This document shows positions 5,457 to 11,803 of a DNA stretch of 11,803 nt, in pieces. Source of the stretch: Methanomicrobiales archaeon. Lineage in GTDB: Archaea; Halobacteriota; Methanomicrobia; Methanomicrobiales; JACTUA01. Location: positions 1-11,803 of the forward strand of contig JAJRDF010000021.1 in NCBI GenBank assembly GCA_028678555.1, read 5' to 3'. The notes under the pieces were generated by a model. The model was given only the letters and a program-made list of their open reading frames with translations. It had not been told where the DNA came from and made no database searches. The position numbers were made by a program, and so were the translations under genes. Within the stretch, counting starts at the first letter, position 1, and every line of letters starts with the position of its first letter.

Positions 5457-5573
5457 AGAGCGTCTCACCGGTACTCATCGAATGTGTGTCACCGCCACAC
5501 CACAATCCCCATCACGAGACGGTCCAGGAGAGGGCAGGCTCCCTCACTCCCGCTCCTCTGTGGTTTCCTCTCC

Positions 5574-7631
5574 TCACCCGGTGAACCGGTAGATGGTGAC
5601 GCCCTGCGCATCATAGACGGGGGTCAGCCCTCCCCCGGTGAGGTTCATGGCAGGGTACAATCCCCGCTCGATGTCACTGACATAGAGGAGGGTTGCACCG
5701 TAGTCCCGCAAGAGGTCTCCCCGGCGGGCCGGATCCTCGTAGATGGCCTTCACGTCGGCCACCCGCCCCATGACACCGGAACCTTCCCCCCGCCACATGA
5801 ATTCGTGGAATGGCCAGCCGATGACAGCCGGGATACCCGAGAAGGCAGAGATCCGGGAATAGTACTCGTAATCACCCTTCACCGCCTCCACGATCACCTC
5901 ATCACCGCCGAGGGTACCAAGATACTGCAGGGCGGCCGCGTCCCCCGGGTGCGCTGAGTCCAGGAATGCGAGGCCGTCCAGCGTCCCGCCGCGGAAGGCG
6001 AAGTTCACCTGCAGGACCAGGGGAGCGGCGAGGAGCAGGATCACGACGGCGACCGTGAGTATCCGGGATGTCTTTTCCGTGATCCCCTCACCCCAGCGAA
6101 GGCCATTCAGGAACCGTCCAACGAAGATCATGGATGCGGTGCCCAGCATCATCCAGGCGATGAACGAGAACTTGAAGACAGTGTTCATCCGGTAGTAGGT
6201 GACTCCGAAGTTATCCTTCAGGTACAGGACCTCGGTGAGGATGAGCAGACTGAGCCCGGCGGCCGCCAGCCACCAGGGATAGTCCCGGTCCTCCCGTGCC
6301 AGGAGCAGGAGAAGGATGACAGCCGCGATCCCTGCGGCCGGGAAGCCGGCGGCGGCCAGCACGATCCCTGCCCCGGCTGCAGGGATGGCAATGATGGGGT
6401 GAGTGTGGAGACCCCGGGCTGCATACACGGTGATCACCGCCAGGAAAAAACCGTTCACCAGGAGGAACTGGACCGGGTCAGAGGGTGTGGCGACGGGGAA
6501 GACCCCGTTGAACCCGCTCCCGGCCATCTGGAAATAGTACGGGAGGAAGAGGGCCACCGATGCGACCGGCACCAGCACGAGCGCTGCGAGGGTATGCCGG
6601 GTCTCCTCCTCCTGCCCGGCCTTCCATGCCTGCCACAGGCAGACGGCGAGGATGAGGAGGGTGAAGGGTGCGTACACCAGCACGTCCCAGGAGTTGGAGG
6701 GGGGCATTGATCCCAGCGAGAGGGCCACGAGGAGGGCAAGGCCCGCCCTCGCCCTCCCGCTGAGGGTCTGCCACCGGGTGAAGAGGAAGCCCAGGAGGAA
6801 GATGAGGAAGGCCTGGTTCCCGATGGCCAGCACATGGGGGTGGGGGTCCCCCCAGAGGAAGGAGAAGAGCGGGAACTCGGTGATGGTGTTCTCAATGGTC
6901 CGGGTCGATTTCCAGACCAGGTCCATGAGGCTGAAAGTTCCTCCTCCGAGGATATTCTGCAGCTGGAAGGCACTCTGCACCAGGAAGGAAGGGTTGACGA
7001 GGAGCAGCACGACGACAGGCAGCCACGTGAGGCGCGGCAGGAGGAGATCGCCCACCATCCAGAGGTTCACGACGGCCAGCCCCACGACGGTGGGGATGGC
7101 CAGGTTGAAGACCACGGAGGAGGGAACGGCCGTGGTGAGACCGATGGCACCTGCCATCCAGTAGCCAAGGTAGTAGTAGATGTTCAGGTTGCCGCCGGCA
7201 TACCACGGGTCAAGCGGCGGTACCGCCGGTGTCCGCATCAGGGATGCCATGAACGCGTGGTCCATGAACTTTTCTGCGTAGGCGATGGAGGGGTTCACGT
7301 ACCGCATCTCGGCCATGACGAGAAACGCGATGAGGAAGATGAGGTCCCATTTCCACATCCCCTGCCACCGTTCCCTCCGGTAGCACCCCTTCGCGGCCTG
7401 CACGGCCAGGAGAACCAGGAAGGGGACCGCGGCGAGGGGAACCGGAAGGCCGACGAGAGCCAGGTACCAGCTCAGCACCGTGAAGAGCAGTACCGAGACG
7501 GTGTACGCGGCAGGGTACCCGTATCTCCCAAGGACCTTCTCCAGCGGTGGCCACAGCGCGGTCTGGACCAGCTTCAGGAAGAGGAGCCAGGAGATGACAT
7601 TCAGGAGGACCGTTTCAGGCGGTACCGCCAT
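5574..7631 (-). CDS. DUF2298 'YYY' polytopic membrane protein, putative GT-C-like transferase
   Basis: 685-residue protein of the DUF2298 family (Chlor_Arch_YYY), uncharacterised membrane proteins of archaea and Chloroflexi. Many hydrophobic helices fill residues 1 to about 530. Motifs seen, counted from ATG 7631: EMRYVNP near 108, EKFMD (120-124), the name-giving NIYYYLGYW (150-158) and FLWGDPHPH near 258-266. The last 140 residues form a soluble, probably extracytoplasmic domain with GIPAVIGWPFHEFMWRG. An acidic motif in an early outer loop and the many helices recall GT-C glycosyltransferases, but this is inference. ATG 7631 is chosen because GGGGGTGA precedes it; a GTG at 7640 would add three residues. 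It overlaps the PF03706 gene by 17 nt and is the last gene of the four-gene operon. Family is secure; activity is unknown. Confidence 0.88.
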   Translation of the reverse strand: MAVPPETVLLNVISWLLFLKLVQTALWPPLEKVLGRYGYPAAYTVSVLLFTVLSWYLALVGLPVPLAAVPFLVLLAVQAAKGCYRRERWQGMWKWDLIFLIAFLVMAEMRYVNPSIAYAEKFMDHAFMASLMRTPAVPPLDPWYAGGNLNIYYYLGYWMAGAIGLTTAVPSSVVFNLAIPTVVGLAVVNLWMVGDLLLPRLTWLPVVVLLLVNPSFLVQSAFQLQNILGGGTFSLMDLVWKSTRTIENTITEFPLFSFLWGDPHPHVLAIGNQAFLIFLLGFLFTRWQTLSGRARAGLALLVALSLGSMPPSNSWDVLVYAPFTLLILAVCLWQAWKAGQEEETRHTLAALVLVPVASVALFLPYYFQMAGSGFNGVFPVATPSDPVQFLLVNGFFLAVITVYAARGLHTHPIIAIPAAGAGIVLAAAGFPAAGIAAVILLLLLAREDRDYPWWLAAAGLSLLILTEVLYLKDNFGVTYYRMNTVFKFSFIAWMMLGTASMIFVGRFLNGLRWGEGITEKTSRILTVAVVILLLAAPLVLQVNFAFRGGTLDGLAFLDSAHPGDAAALQYLGTLGGDEVIVEAVKGDYEYYSRISAFSGIPAVIGWPFHEFMWRGEGSGVMGRVADVKAIYEDPARRGDLLRDYGATLLYVSDIERGLYPAMNLTGGGLTPVYDAQGVTIYRFTG

Positions 7632-8589
7632 CGCCTTCACCCCCTCCCCCGCTCCGGAATGCCTGCTTGATCACCGACATCACCCAGCTCCCCAGGAACA
7701 CGATGGAGATGACCCCGCCGGCAAGGGTGACCGCGTTCTTCACCAGGTGGTCCAGGATGGCGATCAGGGTGGCAGCGTCCTGGCCCACCCCCGCGATCAT
7801 GAGAGTGAGCGCCACCGCGGCCTCATAGGTTCCCACCCCTCCGGGCGTGACGGGGACTGCCTTCACCAGGTTGCCCACGACGATGGCCAGGACGATGACG
7901 GCGAAAGGAATCTCCTGGCCGAACATGAGCGCCACCGCCGCACAGGCCAGCACATCCATCATCCAGATCAGGAGCGAGGACACTCCCAGCACCGCAATGG
8001 ACCGGAGGGAGAGGGATGCCCTGCGGATCCCCTCCAGCATCCGGAGGAGGAAGGCGAAGATCCGGTTCTGTGCCGTGAGCTTCCCGGTCAGCACCAGCAC
8101 CAGGAAGAAGATGCCGATGAGCATGATGGGAATCACGATGACCGGATAGATCCAGGGCGGGGCCCCGAGAACGAACGGGAGGGCGAGGAGGCCCAGCACC
8201 GCCAGCATCAGCACGTCAAAGACCCGTTCCACGACAATGGACGAGAGGCCGATCTCGTAGGGTGTCTCCCGTTCGTGGTGGAGGATGAAGATCCGGATCA
8301 GGTCACCCAGCCGTGCAGGTACCACCAGGTTGGCGGTCTGGCTCACCAGGATAGTTGCCGTGGAGAAGGCGAGGGAGACCTTCACCTCCAGGGTATCCAG
8401 GATGTAGCGGTAGCGCCACCCCCGCATCCACCAGCCGGTGATGCAGATGATGACGGCCAGCACCAGGAACCGGGGATCGGCGCTGGCCAGGGTCTCCATG
8501 AGCTCGTCCCAGATCAGGAAGAGCATGTACGCAAGGATGGCCACGGCCACGCCGCAGGAGAGGATGAAGATGCTAATCCTTCGCCACAT
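7615..8589 (-). CDS. PF03706 (LPG synthase TM / UPF0104) membrane protein, flippase-like
   Basis: 324-residue integral membrane protein with about eight hydrophobic helices. The family motifs are complete: PARLGDLIR (91-99), VVERVFD (119-125) and PVTPGGVGTYEAA (246-258), with the acidic and arginine residues typical of the membrane half of lysylphosphatidylglycerol synthase. Archaeal relatives are often found next to, or fused with, family 2 glycosyltransferases, and a flipping or lipid-transfer role has been proposed. There is no aminoacyl-transferase domain, so it is not a full lysyl-PG synthase. The ATG at 8589 overlaps the GT2 gene by 17 nt, and its 3' end overlaps the DUF2298 gene by 17 nt. 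Together with the GT2 it looks like a split version of a GT2-PF03706 unit. The family is secure; the transported lipid is not known. Confidence 0.88.
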   Translation of the reverse strand: MWRRISIFILSCGVAVAILAYMLFLIWDELMETLASADPRFLVLAVIICITGWWMRGWRYRYILDTLEVKVSLAFSTATILVSQTANLVVPARLGDLIRIFILHHERETPYEIGLSSIVVERVFDVLMLAVLGLLALPFVLGAPPWIYPVIVIPIMLIGIFFLVLVLTGKLTAQNRIFAFLLRMLEGIRRASLSLRSIAVLGVSSLLIWMMDVLACAAVALMFGQEIPFAVIVLAIVVGNLVKAVPVTPGGVGTYEAAVALTLMIAGVGQDAATLIAILDHLVKNAVTLAGGVISIVFLGSWVMSVIKQAFRSGGGGEGDGGTA

Positions 8590-9292
8590 GAAGCTGCCAC
8601 CAGAGCCGGAGGATCGCGCCCCCCATCCCGGTCACGTCCCTCGTCTTCACCGTCGTGCCCCGGCTGGCCCTCCACCGCACCGGGAACTCGCGGATCCGGT
8701 ACCCGTCCCGCTGGCCCCGGACCAGCACCTCGGTGTCCCAGAACCAGTGGGTGGCCTTCACCGACGGGAGCAGGGCGAGGATCCGGTCCCGGCGGAACCC
8801 CTTGAACCCGCACTGGTGGTCATGGATCCGGCTCCCCAGGATCAGCCGGACCAGCAGGTTGTACCCCCGGCTCGCCACCTCCCTCTCGCCGGTGCGTCTC
8901 ACATCGCTGGACGGCATCATGCGGGATCCCGTCGACATGTCGTACCCGTCCCGGATGGCACCGATCAGTTCCCCCAGGTGGGACATATCGGTGGCGAGAT
9001 CCACGTCGTAATAGCAGACAATGGACCCCCTGGCTTCCCGGAAGGCACGGGTAAGCGCCCTTCCCCGGCCCTGGCGCTCGTCGCTGTGGAGAAGCCGTAC
9101 CCGGGGATCTTTCGACTCCTGATCCCTGACATACCCGGCACTGCCATCGGTGGATCCGTCCTCTGCCACGATGATCTCGAAGGAGGGGGTGATCGAGGTG
9201 AGCACCTCCAGGGACCGGGGCAGGGCCGCTTCCAGTGCAGCCCGGTCATTGAAGACCGGGATCACCGCGGTCACCTCGACGGGGGTCGTCAT
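8573..9292 (-). CDS. Family 2 glycosyltransferase, dolichyl-phosphate-glucose-synthase-like (ALG5/AglD type)
   Basis: 239-residue cytoplasmic GT-A fold enzyme that probably moves a sugar from a nucleotide donor to a polyprenyl (dolichyl) phosphate. Seen: IPVFND (11-16), VAEDGSTDGS (42-51) for nucleotide binding, the metal-binding DVD (96-98) in YYDVDLATD, IHDHQCGFKGFRRD (156-169), which closely resembles the DTQCGFK motif of ALG5-like enzymes, and HWFWDTEVL (182-190). It has no membrane helix of its own; the PF03706 protein encoded next may supply that part. ATG 9292 is fixed by GGAGG just upstream and a four-base ATGA overlap with the flavoenzyme stop. A much longer open frame extends upstream to about 10003 but is antisense-like junk over the FAD gene. 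The sugar cannot be told from sequence. Confidence 0.92.
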   Translation of the reverse strand: MTTPVEVTAVIPVFNDRAALEAALPRSLEVLTSITPSFEIIVAEDGSTDGSAGYVRDQESKDPRVRLLHSDERQGRGRALTRAFREARGSIVCYYDVDLATDMSHLGELIGAIRDGYDMSTGSRMMPSSDVRRTGEREVASRGYNLLVRLILGSRIHDHQCGFKGFRRDRILALLPSVKATHWFWDTEVLVRGQRDGYRIREFPVRWRASRGTTVKTRDVTGMGGAILRLWWQLHVAKD

Positions 9293-10506
9293 GCTGCCTC
9301 CTCCCTGATCAGCGCAGCCACCTGGATACCGGCAGTCACCGATCCCTCCATCGACCGCTCCGGGTAGTTGGGGAGGCTGAACATGCCTGCACGGTAACAC
9401 CCGGCCCGGCCGTAGTCCGGTATATGCTCCCGGTACCCCGTCGTGAACACCGGCCCGGCGAGCGGCTCCACCGCGAGCGCATGCCAGTGGATGGCCGGTG
9501 CGGGAACACCGAACCGCTGGCAGAAGTCTGAGAGCATCTTCTCCCCGTAGTCCGGCGGGAGCGTCCGGTTGAAGTAGGATGCCAGGTACACCAGGTGCTC
9601 CCCGTACCATTCCACCGGGGCGAAGTTGGTATGGGAGACAACAGCACCATAGGGTGCCGGGTCCTTCATGTTCAGCCAGTACACGCCCCCGGTCACATCC
9701 CGGTCCAGCCCGATGGTCATGCAGGCGGCCCCCTGGTAGGGCACGTCCATGGCCCCCCCAGTCCCGGTTCCCCCGGGGGGTATGGTACAGAGCACCGCAT
9801 CGAAGGTCTCTTTGTTCACCCTCCATCTGCCGTTGTGCCGCTCCGGGCGGCGTGCCGGCGTGGACAGACGGACCTCGCATCCCTTCTCCCCCGCCGCTTC
9901 CATCAGCCGTTCCACCAGCAGGTGGAATCCGCCCTTCAGGTATCCGAGACGTTCCCCGCCTGCCCCCCGGTTCGACCGGATGGCGATCCGGGAAACGAGC
10001 CATGCCGCGGACACCTCTTCGCTCCGGTCCCCGAACTTGGACCGGAGCAGGGGCTCAAAGAAGGAGTTGTATAGTGAATCCCCGAGGCGGGTCCGGATGA
10101 ACTCCGCGGCAGGGACCCGGTCCAGGGCATCCGTGTCAAGACGGCGTGCCTGCAGGGTGAGGAGGGCAAGCCTGGCCTTGTCGGCAAGGGAGAGGTAAGG
10201 GTACCGGAGGATCTCCATCGGGGTGGTGAGGGGGTGGATCCTCCCCTGGACGTAGTAGCCGGTAGTCCCCCGGAGCCACTCCAGCCGATCGTCGATTCCC
10301 AGTTCGTTCAGGAGGGAGAGGAGCCGGGAATCGCCGGAAAAGAGGTGGTGATAGAACCGTTCCACCCAGTAGCCGTTCCGGTGGTACGAGGAGAGGCACC
10401 CGCCAGGGCTATCACCCTTCTCCAGTACCACCACGTGATTGTCCCCGGAGAGGTTCAGGGCCGCGACCAGACCCGTGAGCCCCCCTCCGACCACGCAGAC
10501 GCGCAT
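9289..10506 (-). CDS. FAD-dependent oxidoreductase, protoporphyrinogen-oxidase/amine-oxidase-like
   Basis: 405-residue flavoprotein. The Rossmann dinucleotide motif VVGGGLTGLVAALNLS (5-20) with E29 for the FAD ribose opens the protein, followed by SPGGCLSSY (33-41), the second conserved FAD segment. The C-terminus has the flavin-contacting SMEGSVTAGIQVA (385-397). The middle region (about 90-345) is the substrate domain and is unlike monofunctional phytoene desaturases at first sight. ATG 10506 is chosen because it starts right at the Rossmann motif; a longer in-frame start at 10602 adds 32 residues that run into the promoter region. It is first in the four-gene operon and overlaps the GT2 by four bases. 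Context suggests work on a lipid-linked sugar or the polyprenyl chain rather than haem synthesis. Superfamily is secure; reaction is unknown. Confidence 0.85.
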   Translation of the reverse strand: MRVCVVGGGLTGLVAALNLSGDNHVVVLEKGDSPGGCLSSYHRNGYWVERFYHHLFSGDSRLLSLLNELGIDDRLEWLRGTTGYYVQGRIHPLTTPMEILRYPYLSLADKARLALLTLQARRLDTDALDRVPAAEFIRTRLGDSLYNSFFEPLLRSKFGDRSEEVSAAWLVSRIAIRSNRGAGGERLGYLKGGFHLLVERLMEAAGEKGCEVRLSTPARRPERHNGRWRVNKETFDAVLCTIPPGGTGTGGAMDVPYQGAACMTIGLDRDVTGGVYWLNMKDPAPYGAVVSHTNFAPVEWYGEHLVYLASYFNRTLPPDYGEKMLSDFCQRFGVPAPAIHWHALAVEPLAGPVFTTGYREHIPDYGRAGCYRAGMFSLPNYPERSMEGSVTAGIQVAALIREEAA

Positions 10507-10624
10507 TCTCGTCCCGTGTACTATTGGGGAAAGTCCATAAGAAAGTTTTTGAACTTCCCGAAAGAAATTGAGATGAGCAATCGGAGAGCCCCGGGGCGGC
10601 ACGCCTTACGGATGGTGTCATTTC
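10507..10624. promoter_or_regulatory. Divergent promoter region between flavoenzyme operon and cetZ
   Basis: 118 bp serve two divergent genes. On the minus strand TTTCTTATGG around 10535-10544 is a weak TATA-like element placing the start near 10512, so the flavoenzyme mRNA may be almost leaderless. On the plus strand an A-rich GAAAGAAATT (about 10560-10569) may serve cetZ, whose leader then carries GGATGGTG before ATG 10625. An inverted repeat AAGTT-TTTG-AACTT sits at 10543-10556 between or over both elements. All calls here rest on composition and spacing. Confidence 0.4.
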
Positions 10625-11800
10625 ATGCGTGTATTTTTCATCGGATTTGGACAGGCAGGCGGCAAAATCTGCGACATGTTTGTCGAGCAGGATAAGCGCT
10701 TCCCTGTCCAGAGCTTCCGGGCCATCGCCGTGAATACGGCCCGGACGGACCTCATGGGCCTCCGCAACATCGGCCTCAGGGACAGGATCCTGATCGGCCA
10801 GACGGTGGTGAAGGGGCACGGGGTGGGCACGGACAATGTCACCGGCGCCAAGGTCACCGCCGACGAGATCGACAGCATCATCAACGCCATCGACCAGAGG
10901 GGCACCCACGACATCGATGCCTTCGTCATCGCGGCAGGTCTCGGCGGGGGTACCGGGTCCGGGGGAACACCGGTACTGGCCCGGCACCTGAAACGTATCT
11001 ACCGGGAACCCGTCTACGCTCTCGGCATCCTCCCGGCCCCCGAAGAGGGCCGCCTCTATTCCTACAATGCTGCCCGGAGCCTCTCCACCATGGTGAACGA
11101 GGTGGACAACACCTTCCTCTTTGACAACTCGGCCTGGAAGAACGAAGGGGAGTCCATCAAGTCCGCGTACCAGCGCCTGAACGACGAGATGGTCCGCCGG
11201 TTCGGGGTGTTGTTCCGGGCCGGGGAGGTCACCAAGATGGGGGTCGGGGAGATGGTGGTGGATTCGAGCGAGATCATCAATACCCTCCGGGGGGGCGGGA
11301 TCTCCAGCGTCGGGTACGCCATCACCGAAGTGGTGAGCCAGCGGACCAAGCAGAAGAAGGGGATGTTTGGAGGGCTGCGGGATTCCCTGAAGAAGAAGCA
11401 GGCCTCCGAGCAGGTGCTGCTCGGAGAGGACAAGTCGGCCAAGATCATCGCCCTCGTGCGGCGTGCCATGCTGGGCCGGCTGACGCTCCCCTGCGACTAC
11501 TCATCCGCCGAGAGGGCCCTCGTGCTTCTTGCCGGCCCCCCCGAGGAGATGGACCGGAAGGGCGTCGAGAAGGCCAAGTCATGGGTGGAGGAGAATATCT
11601 CCGGCATCGAAGTGAGGGGCGGGGATTACCCGGTGGACTCCAACTATATCGCGGCGGTGGTGGTGCTGGCCACCGTGGGCAATGCACCCCGGATCCGGGA
11701 ACTCCTGGAGATCGCCAAGGAGACCAAGGAGGATGCCATCCGGGCAAAGGAGAAGAAGACGGCTCTCTTTGACGAGGATATCGAGCCGCTGTTTGAGTGA
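10625..11800 (+). CDS. cetZ: CetZ-type tubulin/FtsZ superfamily GTPase
   Basis: 391-residue cytoskeletal GTPase of the CetZ family, which in haloarchaea controls cell shape and motility rather than ring formation. Seen: the N-terminal nucleotide-binding GFGQAGGKI (7-15), the tubulin signature GLGGGTGSGG (105-114), the T7-loop equivalent VVDSSEIINTL (211-221) with D213 and E216 where FtsZ has its two catalytic acids, and a basic insert KQKKGMFGGLRDSLKKKQ near 242-259. The C-terminus is short and acidic (DEDIEPLFE) without an obvious FtsZ-style conserved tail. Length fits CetZ. ATG 10625 begins directly with the first beta strand, MRVFFIGFG, and is preceded by GGATGGTG. It is complete, ending three bases before the window end, and divergently transcribed from the membrane operon. 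Which CetZ paralogue it is cannot be decided here. Confidence 0.93.
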   Translation: MRVFFIGFGQAGGKICDMFVEQDKRFPVQSFRAIAVNTARTDLMGLRNIGLRDRILIGQTVVKGHGVGTDNVTGAKVTADEIDSIINAIDQRGTHDIDAFVIAAGLGGGTGSGGTPVLARHLKRIYREPVYALGILPAPEEGRLYSYNAARSLSTMVNEVDNTFLFDNSAWKNEGESIKSAYQRLNDEMVRRFGVLFRAGEVTKMGVGEMVVDSSEIINTLRGGGISSVGYAITEVVSQRTKQKKGMFGGLRDSLKKKQASEQVLLGEDKSAKIIALVRRAMLGRLTLPCDYSSAERALVLLAGPPEEMDRKGVEKAKSWVEENISGIEVRGGDYPVDSNYIAAVVVLATVGNAPRIRELLEIAKETKEDAIRAKEKKTALFDEDIEPLFE

Positions 11801-11803
11801 GGG

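Larger units (their letters stand above)
5261..5573. other. Gene-free GC-rich stretch with strong hairpins
   Basis: No convincing gene on either strand. It separates the stop of the DUF2298 gene (5574) from the promoter of the zinc-ribbon gene. It holds an 11-bp hairpin (5296-5320) and a 7-bp hairpin (5438-5456), and a 6-bp pair CGTCTC (5461-5466) with GAGACG (5516-5521). On the minus strand it may form the structured 3' end of the membrane operon transcript. No T-rich terminator is visible. Confidence 0.5.

Noticed and set aside
5371..5592. 73-residue plus-strand open frame
   Set aside because: Non-ATG start, Arg/Pro/Ser-rich and crossing the two hairpins and the end of the DUF2298 gene; no ribosome site.
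7480..8805. 441-residue plus-strand open frame, rich in His, Asp and Gln
   Set aside because: Antisense to the PF03706 and DUF2298 genes; its odd composition mirrors their hydrophobic codons.
9293..10003. N-terminal extension of the GT2 open frame to 476 residues
   Set aside because: The extra part overlaps the flavoenzyme gene in another frame and has random-looking composition; ATG 9292 has a ribosome site and begins at the GT2 fold.

Overview
The window looks like chromosomal DNA of a GC-rich euryarchaeon. The evidence is a CetZ-type tubulin homologue, the archaeal ribosomal block L7Ae-S28e-L24e-ndk, archaeal TATA boxes about 25 nt from start codons (suggesting several leaderless mRNAs), and GGTGA-type Shine-Dalgarno (SD) sequences. 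The overall look resembles a Methanomicrobiales methanogen, but no methanogenesis gene is present, so that placement is an inference from general protein resemblance. I see no insertion sequence, prophage, CRISPR array, tRNA or rRNA.

Layout. From 1 to 2757 everything is on the minus strand: thrC (threonine synthase, C-terminus cut by the window edge), preceded by a coupled three-gene operon read in the order small membrane protein, nitrilase-family amidohydrolase, YdjM-type membrane hydrolase. A quiet intergenic stretch follows, with two inverted repeats and a plus-strand gene for a 55-residue single-span membrane protein at 3046-3213. After a gene-free gap with a small hairpin comes the minus-strand ribosomal operon (3551-4792). 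Its leader can fold into a kink-turn carrying box C and box D sequences, the RNA motif L7Ae itself binds, so an autoregulatory switch is likely. A zinc-ribbon small protein (4960-5229) and a gene-free GC-rich stretch with strong hairpins follow.

From 10506 down to 5574 runs a tightly overlapping four-gene minus-strand operon: FAD-dependent amine-oxidase/protoporphyrinogen-oxidase-like enzyme, ALG5/AglD-like family 2 glycosyltransferase, PF03706 (lysylphosphatidylglycerol-synthase-TM/UPF0104) membrane protein, and a large DUF2298 'YYY' membrane protein. Together they read as a membrane pathway: the GT2 would make a polyprenyl-phosphate sugar, the PF03706 protein might move a lipid-linked intermediate, the DUF2298 protein would act like a GT-C transferase outside the membrane, and the flavoenzyme would modify the lipid or sugar. 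The substrate is unknown. This is the best candidate in the window for an undescribed system. Divergent from it, and complete at the right edge, is cetZ, a tubulin/FtsZ superfamily GTPase linked to cell shape in other archaea.
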